Below, piece by piece: positions 57,901 through 64,000 of a DNA stretch of 64,000 nucleotides. The stretch covers positions 62,001-126,000 of the forward strand of contig NZ_JAKGAN010000003.1 in assembly GCF_023061135.1 (NCBI RefSeq), in the 5' to 3' direction. The first letter of the stretch is position 1; each line of letters starts with the position of its first letter. The notes beneath the pieces were generated by a model. That model worked only from the letters and a program-made list of their open reading frames with translations, ran no database searches and was not told the origin of the DNA. A program made the position numbers and the translations under genes. This DNA comes from Chromohalobacter sarecensis. GTDB taxonomy: Bacteria; Pseudomonadota; Gammaproteobacteria; Pseudomonadales; Halomonadaceae.

Positions 57901-59000
57901 AAGGTTTTTGGGGGCGTGTCATGAGTGTATTCAATAGCAATGACAGTGCTGCTAAGACGATTGATATGGCATCACTACCGAAGATAAAGGATGGCACTCT
58001 TGCAGGTTATTTCCGGCCAGTTAGCCGTATGCTTTCCGCTGACAAAGCGACGGGTAGCGATGATTCTATACTCAATCAATATCTGCTAGACCTGCGTCAG
58101 CTAAAGGTTCGTATCGATAATGTCCAAAGCGCACAGGACACAGGGCGTAGCAGCAAGTTGCTGATAATGGAAACGCTGTCTGGTAAGCCTACGGAGGTGA
58201 ATGCGCTACGTAACTTCGTTGCTTCTCGAGTCGATACATCACGCACACCACTGGTTGAAGCACTTAAACCGCTGTTTCAAAAACCAATAGAAAGTACCTG
58301 GAAAGCACTCAATGAGCCTGCGCGGGACCAGCTCAACACTGCTTGGGACGATAAGATTGCGACGCCATGGGATCAGATGATTGCTGGACGTTATCCCGTC
58401 GCCGACTCGGTTAATGAGGCTTCAGTCCGAGATATGGAGCATTTTATCGATCCAGATCAGGGGGTTTTGTCGAAGTTCCGAGAGGAAGAGATTGGTGATT
58501 TGGCTAGCTCGGGAGCCGGAGAGCGTTCAGACATGGTGGATCCCAGAATGCTTTCTAGCATCGACGATGCCACTGAGCTAGGACGCGTTATCGATAGCTT
58601 ATCTGATCTGCGTAATGGCTTTGAAATACAGGTGAATCCGACGCCCGGATTGACTGATATCATTTTGACTATTGATGGACAGCGGATCCATTATCGCAAT
58701 AATACCCAGTCTTGGGAGCGTTTAACTTGGCCCGGGAAGGGAGAGTCATTTGGCGCACGTCTGGATATCATCAATAAGGATGGTCGTCGGCATACAGTGT
58801 TCGACTATCCAAGCCGATGGGGCTTTCTACATATGATAGAGAGTGCTCATGTGATGCAAATTGATGGTGCGCGACAACGCTTCAGCTGGCGTACCTATAT
58901 GGGGGCGATAAGTTTTGATGTGCGCAACTTTGGAGGCGTCAAAATATCTGATTTGCGACAGATAAAGGCGCTAAAGATTCCGAAGGTGAGCCATCAATAA
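54972..59000 (+). CDS. tssM: T6SS membrane complex protein TssM (IcmF)
   Basis: 1342 residues, longer than the roughly 1100-1200 common for TssM. Two N-terminal membrane helices (about 14-58) are followed by a cytoplasmic GTPase-like domain with Walker A GMAASGKT (128-135) and DTAGRYLVED. A third membrane span lies near 440-455, followed by the periplasmic IcmF-related domain and a C-terminal TssJ-binding domain (GMDIINKDGRRHTVFDYPSRWG-like). Extra length comes from a Ser/Asp/Glu-rich, low-complexity stretch at about 560-690, interrupting the usual join before YSALKLYLIL. GC content falls noticeably after about 57850. Confidence 0.95.
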   Translation: MRFLRFLRSFKGFWPLSIVLWLAGLALCVLLLPLLTSERELIFIAMALVTATWLLVVVLRQYHRIRAERNIENLVELEVHREAAESEPGDYQVLRERLKHSMAMQRAARSVDGGKASLYELPWYLVIGMAASGKTSLLTRSSLSATMAGGSNLSAVSGTQHCDWYFSREAVMVDTAGRYLVEDRPASEFSDFLKTLRKQRRKPAINGLVLVVSLPELLEQSREDAYALAEKLVSRVAEYRACLGVNPPIYLFFSKVDLLPGFTRTFEALDARERQRPWGLTFSLDELRDQGVSNAFHERFPGLVDTLRHRVDGRIVEEGTAVDSELLRFPDYFAELRGVLSDFLERFDSQHNTGQAPILRGAYFTSALQTGPTLPALLDEQTREAFALEPEPASEAAGPEGEKSYFITDTFREIVFPDRNLSLYYSQQGDRRSLPTFMIGTVGLIGMAAVAAQGWTAYNNKQWVDQLQDRVDALTAGNSTGYLEASERQTLRDELEHKLATIERYRDDGVPLKLDLGLYQGERLREPLKHAWSELMRRDVLEPLQKRLERQLRLLAVFDKRSEGNESLDTAVGAEQGTSSRRVTSGDSTDHAASSLGDANAQGQAIGEEAVDRMQSRSTSKPTLGDVPSSPSELGSRARSELRSRTTDSARDAWYSARSNAETELEQGLRDRTNEMSASAGGKEADDESALMLSGEQGPSLSEELLTQLSQRDVEQLIESYSALKLYLILTDPAEHRDQGEFVASTLPKLWSNLAEWRDRDADGSSIEDNAELYVHYLEEGVAPALERDASLVAESRDRLNAFLIDSSLVDREYLRYQLAVEEQYDPLTLSRMVPDMPGRLFYSSRAVPAFFTRQVWEEYLRPAIIKTVSGDLQRESDWVLDDENVDDAVQTKARFVSRLMTRYKRDYAIAWERFLANTHVADFDTLDQAGERLSELSDLRGSPLRQVLVSVKDNTGWDDPENQGDAGNADDTSSEQGFWGRVMSVFNSNDSAAKTIDMASLPKIKDGTLAGYFRPVSRMLSADKATGSDDSILNQYLLDLRQLKVRIDNVQSAQDTGRSSKLLIMETLSGKPTEVNALRNFVASRVDTSRTPLVEALKPLFQKPIESTWKALNEPARDQLNTAWDDKIATPWDQMIAGRYPVADSVNEASVRDMEHFIDPDQGVLSKFREEEIGDLASSGAGERSDMVDPRMLSSIDDATELGRVIDSLSDLRNGFEIQVNPTPGLTDIILTIDGQRIHYRNNTQSWERLTWPGKGESFGARLDIINKDGRRHTVFDYPSRWGFLHMIESAHVMQIDGARQRFSWRTYMGAISFDVRNFGGVKISDLRQIKALKIPKVSHQ

Positions 59001-59033
59001 TGCGTTCAAGTAAGCAATGAAAAGGGATCCGGA

Positions 59034-59981
59034 ATGATCGGGTGCTTTGGAAAAATTCCTACGAAGTCGGATTTTGTGGGACTTAATGCCGCCGGCTCTG
59101 TGGTTCAGGAGCTTGATCAATGGTTGCAGAAAGCCCTGTTACAGTTTCTCGATCACGAAGACTGGAAACAACGGTTTGATGCTTTACCGGTATGTTTTTT
59201 CAACTACCATGCTCGTGATGGTAGCGACGTGATGGGGGCGATGATCAGCTCCATGGATGCTTCGGAGAGGCGCTACCCTTTCTTTATTTTTCAGCTACTT
59301 AAATCTGGAGGGCGCACATCGATTCTGCCATGCCTGCATACGCTTGGTGAGATATTTGCTGGACCTGCGCGAGATATTTTGACGAATTCTGTCCATGGAA
59401 AAGCTCCTATCGACCCTGTGGCTGCCATTCAGGAATTACGTAGTTGGAACGAATATGATGTCGCCTTGTATAAGCAAGTGAACGAACGATTTTTACAGGA
59501 TTATAGCTTTGAAGACATTGTAAAATCGCTACAGTGGGGGTGGCCGGAATTTATCGGTAGCGCGTGCTTGCATCGTTTGTATTATGCCCGTGCTTGCTGG
59601 AAAGCCGGCAGCTCGTTAGCAGTATTGTTACCGCTTCCTGCAGAAAGTGGTTTGAAGCGACCTGTCGCGGATCTCTGGCAACAATGGCTGGGTAGCGCTA
59701 GCCCCGGAGGGGCGCCAGCTATGAGCTTATTGATCGATGATTTTATGAGGCCACGCTTATTACTCATGCCGGCATGGGAAAGTGCGGAGCAGTTTTTCGA
59801 AGTGCTATCGACACCGAGTGACCGACGTATTTGTATCGATGTGATGGCACCATTCGATGACGACGAGCCTCATCCAGGAATTTTGTCATTGCCAAATACC
59901 TGGCTAAGTTTGGCCGACTTTATGGCCTGTTTTCCAAGTCAAGACGCATCGCAAACAGGCAAGCCTGAGCAGGCATTATGA
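59034..59981 (+). CDS. tagF: T6SS-associated protein TagF (ImpM)
   Basis: 315 residues. The N-terminal ImpM domain has MIGCFGKIPTKSDFVGLNA, LDQWLQKALLQF, NYHARDGSDVMGAMISSMDASERRYPF. TagF represses T6SS post-translationally in Pseudomonas and Agrobacterium, in part by binding Fha; no Fha gene is seen in this window. The stop overlaps the next gene by 4 bp. Confidence 0.9.
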   Translation: MIGCFGKIPTKSDFVGLNAAGSVVQELDQWLQKALLQFLDHEDWKQRFDALPVCFFNYHARDGSDVMGAMISSMDASERRYPFFIFQLLKSGGRTSILPCLHTLGEIFAGPARDILTNSVHGKAPIDPVAAIQELRSWNEYDVALYKQVNERFLQDYSFEDIVKSLQWGWPEFIGSACLHRLYYARACWKAGSSLAVLLPLPAESGLKRPVADLWQQWLGSASPGGAPAMSLLIDDFMRPRLLLMPAWESAEQFFEVLSTPSDRRICIDVMAPFDDDEPHPGILSLPNTWLSLADFMACFPSQDASQTGKPEQAL

Positions 59982-62464
59982 AACGTTTTAATTTTTCTTA
60001 TGTAAAATATGTATTCTTAAAGTATCAGCCCTATATTCTAGGATTGATATTCTTTAGCGCCATTTTTCTCGTTTGGTGGCTGGGCGTTGTGTTTGGGTAC
60101 TCGTCGCTTGCCAGCTTGCTGACAGGCATCGTCTTGTTTCTGCTGGCCTCGGCGATATACGTGGTCCTGCTCTACCGCGGCGTAGGTCAACAGCGCAATC
60201 TCGAACATTTACTGATGGAAGATGCCGACAGAGCGGTATTGGAGGCCGACCCGCAAGATCGCGAAGAGATCAGTTTGTTACGCGAACGCATGCTGAAATC
60301 AGTCGAGCGATTGAAACGGAGCGGAAAGGGTAAGCGTGGCCAGGATGCACTATATTCCTTGCCCTGGTACATGATCGTGGGGCAGCCTGCTGCAGGCAAA
60401 AGTACCATGGTCTATCAATCCGGCCTCAATTTTCCGTTTGCTGAACGTGAAAATGCTCGTGTCGCCGGTATGGGGGGGACACGTCACTGTGATTGGTTCT
60501 TTAGTTCCGACGCTATTCTGCTAGATACCGCAGGCCGCTATATGAATAGCGAAGAAGAAGCGGGTAAGTGGAAAGGTTTTTTGTCGTTGCTTAAGGAACA
60601 TCGGCGTCGCTGTCCACTGAATGGTTTGATTGTAGCCGTTAATATTAGTGATGTTATACAGGCCAACGAAAGTCAGCGTAATCACCTCGCTCGACGTTTG
60701 CGTGAACGCATTCAAGAAGCGCGGGATCAACTTGAAGTCCGGCTCCCTATCTACCTGGTTTTTACCAAGTGTGACCTGATCGAAGGGTTTACTACATTTT
60801 TCGAGCGTCTTGACCCGAAGTATCAGAGTGAGGTTCTTGGGCACACCTTTCCCCATCAGCAGCCAGCCGATGTAAACTGGGGATACCAGTTCGACGGTGC
60901 GCTAGCCCAACTTTGTAAGCACTGGCAACAAATTGGCGATGCCGAAATCGTTCGGCGGGATACCGTCGATACGGAGCGCGATATTGCCGCTTTCCGCTTT
61001 CCATTGGAATTAGCCGCATTACGCGAGCCTCTAGCACGTTTCGTTGAAGTGCTGACTAATGCAAACCCTTACCAGAGTGCCTTGCTGCTGCGTGGGTTCT
61101 ACTTCGTTAGTGCGCTGCAGGAGGGAGATGCTATCGAGGGTGAGCACGCCGCCAGGGTCGGCCGTCACTTCGCTCTCGCCAAGCCAGAATCCCTGAACGG
61201 GGAACGTGCCAATCGTTCGTTTTTTATCACCAATCTGTTTCGTCGAGTGATCGTTGCCGACCGGCACTTAGCGGCTCTGTATTCGAGCGATGTGCGCGGG
61301 CGACGTCGTAAGCTACGTTGGATTCTGACTGCCGGTTTTACCGGAACGCTCGTTTGCGCGCTATGGATCCTCTCGGCGATGCATAACTACGGTGAAATCA
61401 AGGCGATGTCCGGTACATTCACCGACGCCGTGCGCAACGATGATGACCGCTCAAGCGAGTACGCTCGTTGGGCTAGTCTCGATGCGTTACGGGAGTGGGG
61501 ATATCACTATTATCAGCGTCACCACGATAGTGGTGTACCCTGGATGCTTGGGTTGGGGCTCTATCAAGGCGATGAGATAGAACCGGTCATTCGCGAGCGC
61601 TACTTCGACCGACTCAAAACCGTTATGCTCGATCCTATCGACCGGAATCTCACGCGTTCGCTTTTCACGTTAACCACCTTTGATGTTTATCGGCGCAATA
61701 CCGATGAATTGCATCCGGTAGAGGGCCCCAAGACAGTCGCGCCCTATGCTAGACCTAAGGATAATAGCGCCGAATCCTTGGTTAAATTTGGCCGTGCCAC
61801 TCTGGATGCCTATCTGATGATGTCTGATATGGATCGACAGAAAATCGACGCCGATGTACTGCGCTCGCGGCTTCCTGCATTCTGGTATCCCGCGATTCAG
61901 CAGCGCACTGGAGTTGAGATTGATGATGATCAGTTCGATTATCGTTATGCTGGCCGCCAGATAGATTTCTATAGCCAGCAAATCTCCGATGCCGATGTGC
62001 CGCGTATTTCCTCAAACGCGTTCCTGATATCGAGTAGTCGCAATTATATCGATAGCTTGATTGAGCAGACATTGACCAGCTCTGAAACCATTGTGCTGGA
62101 ATCCGACACGTTATTCGCTTTCGGACGCGGCGACTATGCAGGTTTGCAAGAGGCAGGCCAAAAAGAATTGGATGATCTTGCCGAGCGTCTGCTTAATACT
62201 CAAGACCTTGGGCAGATCCTTATTACTGGTCACGCCGACCCGATCGGTAATGAAGCGGCCAACCAGAAACTATCCCTGCAACGTGCGATGACGGTTCGTC
62301 AGTACCTGGTGGGCAAAGGCTTGCCGGCCGGCTTGATCGATGCCAAGGGGGCAGGCAGTGAACGTCCGCTGGTTACCTGCGATCGCAATCAATCACGCGC
62401 GCAGTTAGTCGAGTGCTTGGCGCCTAATCGTCGGGTGGAGATCGAAGTTCGTAAGCAGGAGTGA
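59978..62464 (+). CDS. Second TssM-like GTPase-domain protein fused to an OmpA-like peptidoglycan-binding domain
   Basis: 828 residues. N-terminal membrane helices at about 19-66; an IcmF/TssM cytoplasmic domain with Walker A GQPAAGKS (135-142), GMGGTRHCDWFF and DTAGRY (183-188); a third membrane helix at about 446-468; and a short periplasmic helical part including GVPWMLGLGLYQGD and AYLMMSDMDRQ. A C-terminal OmpA-like domain spans about 700-828 (SDTLFAFGRGDY, ILITGHADPIGNEAANQKLS, NRRVEIEV). The large TssM periplasmic and TssJ-binding parts are missing. It probably anchors the T6SS membrane complex to peptidoglycan, a role usually given to TssL or TagL; inferred. Start/stop overlap with tagF. 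Confidence 0.88.
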   Translation: MKRFNFSYVKYVFLKYQPYILGLIFFSAIFLVWWLGVVFGYSSLASLLTGIVLFLLASAIYVVLLYRGVGQQRNLEHLLMEDADRAVLEADPQDREEISLLRERMLKSVERLKRSGKGKRGQDALYSLPWYMIVGQPAAGKSTMVYQSGLNFPFAERENARVAGMGGTRHCDWFFSSDAILLDTAGRYMNSEEEAGKWKGFLSLLKEHRRRCPLNGLIVAVNISDVIQANESQRNHLARRLRERIQEARDQLEVRLPIYLVFTKCDLIEGFTTFFERLDPKYQSEVLGHTFPHQQPADVNWGYQFDGALAQLCKHWQQIGDAEIVRRDTVDTERDIAAFRFPLELAALREPLARFVEVLTNANPYQSALLLRGFYFVSALQEGDAIEGEHAARVGRHFALAKPESLNGERANRSFFITNLFRRVIVADRHLAALYSSDVRGRRRKLRWILTAGFTGTLVCALWILSAMHNYGEIKAMSGTFTDAVRNDDDRSSEYARWASLDALREWGYHYYQRHHDSGVPWMLGLGLYQGDEIEPVIRERYFDRLKTVMLDPIDRNLTRSLFTLTTFDVYRRNTDELHPVEGPKTVAPYARPKDNSAESLVKFGRATLDAYLMMSDMDRQKIDADVLRSRLPAFWYPAIQQRTGVEIDDDQFDYRYAGRQIDFYSQQISDADVPRISSNAFLISSSRNYIDSLIEQTLTSSETIVLESDTLFAFGRGDYAGLQEAGQKELDDLAERLLNTQDLGQILITGHADPIGNEAANQKLSLQRAMTVRQYLVGKGLPAGLIDAKGAGSERPLVTCDRNQSRAQLVECLAPNRRVEIEVRKQE

Positions 62465-62863
62465 TGCGTACCACTGGATTGCGGTCGCGAATGTAACGAA
62501 ATGAAAGAGAGTGTTGGTTTTTATTATTACTTTAAAAATTAATACAATACAATATAATATAATTTACGTTGCCCATGAGGTAATGGATGGCAGCCATGAG
62601 GAGCACGTTCGCCATGATGCGCTTCTGTTGATAAGCATATGGCTTGTGTTTCTTATGGAGGTCTAGGGGAGAGCCCGATCGAGAAATGTCGATTTGCATC
62701 TCCCCGTGTGAAGGTGGGGCCTTTCGGAGGTCGCTTGAGTTGGGAGTTGTCGCCATGGCGGCAAATAAAAGTGGGTCACAGGTCACGTTTTATCAAGTGA
62801 AAGCTCTTGAATATTGAACGTGGTAGTGGCTTCAGTGTGTGAGTGAAAAGGAGCAATGAGATA
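62465..62863. other. AT-rich gap upstream of hcp
   Basis: 399 bp. A run of AT repeats (about 62530-62566, AATACAATACAATATAATA) is followed by moderate-GC sequence. An 84-codon reverse-strand open frame (62532-62786, GTG start) has no ribosome-binding site or recognisable family, and I do not call it. The region probably contains the hcp promoter and a long leader; hcp is normally the most highly expressed T6SS gene. Confidence 0.4.
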
Positions 62864-63394
62864 ATGGCTTTTGATGCGTACTTGAAAATAGATGGCATTC
62901 CCGGTGAGAGCCTGGATGACAAGCACCCGGACTGGATCGAGCTAAAGAGCTTCGATTTTGGTGCCAGTCAGGCAACGTCTGCTACGGCAAGCTCTTCCGG
63001 TGGCGCTTCCGCAGAGCGTGTGAACCTTAGTGAGTTCCGCGTCCAAAAATTCGTTGACAAGGCTTCTGCCAAACTCTTCGAATCTTGCTGTAAAGGTCAG
63101 CACATCAAGGAAGTCGTGCTGCATGTCAACCGTGCTGGTGGCGATAAAGTCCGCTACATGGAGATCAAACTGGAAGAAGTGATCGTCTCTTCCACCGAGA
63201 TGGAAGGAACTTCCTCTGCCACTGGCTTTGAGCAGAGCGAAAATGAAGATCGCCATGATCTGCCTTTCGAAACAGTCAAGTTCAACTATGCGCGGATCAA
63301 GATCACTTACACCCAGCAGAAGCGTTCCGATGGTCAGGGCGGCGGCAATGTTGCCGGTGGCTGGGATCGTACCCGCAACAAGGTTTATTCCTAA
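62864..63394 (+). CDS. hcp: T6SS inner-tube protein Hcp (TssD)
   Basis: 176 residues from the ATG at 62864 with AAAGGAG about 10 bp upstream. Hcp1-type motifs are MAFDAYLKIDGIPGESLDD, HPDWIELKSFDFGASQ, FESCCKGQHIKEVVLHV, and YTQQKRSDGQGGGNVAGGWDR-like end. Hexameric rings stack to form the expelled tube and can carry small effectors. A strong terminator follows, so hcp may be transcribed on its own. Confidence 0.96.
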   Translation: MAFDAYLKIDGIPGESLDDKHPDWIELKSFDFGASQATSATASSSGGASAERVNLSEFRVQKFVDKASAKLFESCCKGQHIKEVVLHVNRAGGDKVRYMEIKLEEVIVSSTEMEGTSSATGFEQSENEDRHDLPFETVKFNYARIKITYTQQKRSDGQGGGNVAGGWDRTRNKVYS

Positions 63395-63432
63395 GCTGCG
63401 GTGCCCACGCCTTGTGGGTGATTGAGCGATAT

Positions 63433-63472
63433 GCCCATCCCCGGTGTCGGGGGTGGGTCTGTCTTTTTTTTG
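63433..63472 (+). terminator. Rho-independent terminator after hcp
   Basis: Stem GCCCATCCCC/GGGGGTGGGT (one wobble) with a short GGTGTC loop, followed by CTGTC and eight Ts. Confidence 0.85.
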
Positions 63473-63652
63473 AATATGGCCATCTTCATGCAGGCGAAGT
63501 ATCACGGGTATATGGTGGCGTTGAGTGACCCAGCTGGACGAGATACGGAGTTTTGTCCCACTGCGTGAGTCATCGCTAAAATGTATTCATAGCGCTCGCT
63601 GGCTCGAGAATATTGAAGTCTCTAGCGGTACGTAAAGAGGACGAAGTACGTC

Positions 63653-64000
63653 ATGGAGCAACTCGGTGAACTCTCTGTCGATGCATTGCTTATGCCTATT
63701 GGTGGCAGCAGCCATGCTGGAGGTGAGGACCTATCGTTCTCGCTCCTCTTCGATGAAATCAAAGAGGCACGTCGTGCCGACCCAACTTACTTGCCCCAGG
63801 GTGAGTGGCAGACCGAACTGAAACAATCCGATTGGGGGCAGGTCATCAGTCTGACCAGTGATGCGTTGGTGACGCAGAGCAAGGATCTGCAACTGGTGGG
63901 ATGGCTATGTGAAGGGCTATCTCACCGTGAGGGGTTTCAGGGGATCGACTTTGGCTTGACGATGGCCGCGCGTTTGCTCGATGAATTCTGGGAAACACTC
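63653..64000 (+). CDS. tssA: T6SS protein TssA (ImpA N-terminal domain), 3' end outside window
   Basis: 116 residues visible before the window edge. The N-terminal ImpA pattern is clear: LLMPIGGSSHAGGEDLSFSLLFDEIKEARRADP, then DWGQVISLTSDALVTQSKDLQLVGWLCEGL and GIDFGLTMAARLLDEFW. TssA caps or primes sheath assembly; which class it belongs to depends on the missing C-terminal part. The start is the ATG at 63653, with AGAGGA about 12 bp upstream. The hcp terminator separates it from the genes before. Confidence 0.88.
   Translation, partial: MEQLGELSVDALLMPIGGSSHAGGEDLSFSLLFDEIKEARRADPTYLPQGEWQTELKQSDWGQVISLTSDALVTQSKDLQLVGWLCEGLSHREGFQGIDFGLTMAARLLDEFWETL

Noticed and set aside
62532-62786. 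84-codon reverse-strand open frame upstream of hcp
   Set aside because: GTG start without ribosome-binding site, an end running into AT repeats, no recognisable family; it lies in what should be the hcp control region.

Overview
The window looks like chromosome from a halophilic gammaproteobacterium of the Halomonadaceae (Halomonas/Chromohalobacter type). This rests on high GC, acidic proteins, the gammaproteobacterial order aroQ-accB-accC-prmA-dusB-fis-purH, and FolX and SrkA of enterobacterial type. It is recognition by eye, not a database result.

Layout. 1-6438: the 3' part of a GntR/FCD regulator followed by a complete urea ABC importer operon, urtABCDE, with start/stop overlaps. 6588-12035: a DUF1206 membrane protein, a small membrane protein coupled to a sodium:solute symporter, a Cache-HAMP chemoreceptor behind a hairpin-rich leader, and a secreted Rap1a/Tai-like protein. 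12036-13730: a small accessory patch beside a tRNA-Leu(UAG) gene, with a 50-residue protein, a HigBA-type toxin-antitoxin pair and a phage-holin remnant. 13833-28350: housekeeping genes (bioB with a BirA-type operator, comF, srkA, folE, folX, gabD, purH, fis, dusB, prmA, accC, accB, aroQ, a DUF2333 gene, ppa). 28538-30259: a phosphatase/kinase-like membrane protein with altered catalytic motifs in both domains.

30389-64000 is a type VI secretion system (T6SS) locus. The minus-strand operon runs from an unrecognised 251-residue gene through tssB, C, E, F, G, H (clpV), vgrG, a DUF4123 adaptor and a full-length VasX/BTH_I2691-like membrane-toxin effector. The plus-strand operon carries tssJ, K, L, M, tagF, a second TssM-like gene whose protein ends in an OmpA-like peptidoglycan-binding domain, hcp and the start of tssA. 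Between them the two arms hold all thirteen core tss genes.

The most unusual part is 30389-38742. Behind the full-length effector lie tandem cassettes of about 2.2-2.3 kb. Each has an N-terminally truncated copy of the effector's C-terminal region followed by its own DUF6708-like putative immunity gene. There are three immunity genes, one full effector, two orphan effector ends and one vestige of a fourth. Conserved DNA blocks flank variable segments that encode the effector's hydrophobic tip and the membrane-spanning N-terminal half of the immunity protein. I infer a reservoir of exchangeable toxin-tip/immunity modules, comparable in logic to the orphan CT cassettes of CdiA and Rhs but built on a VasX-like pore-forming effector.
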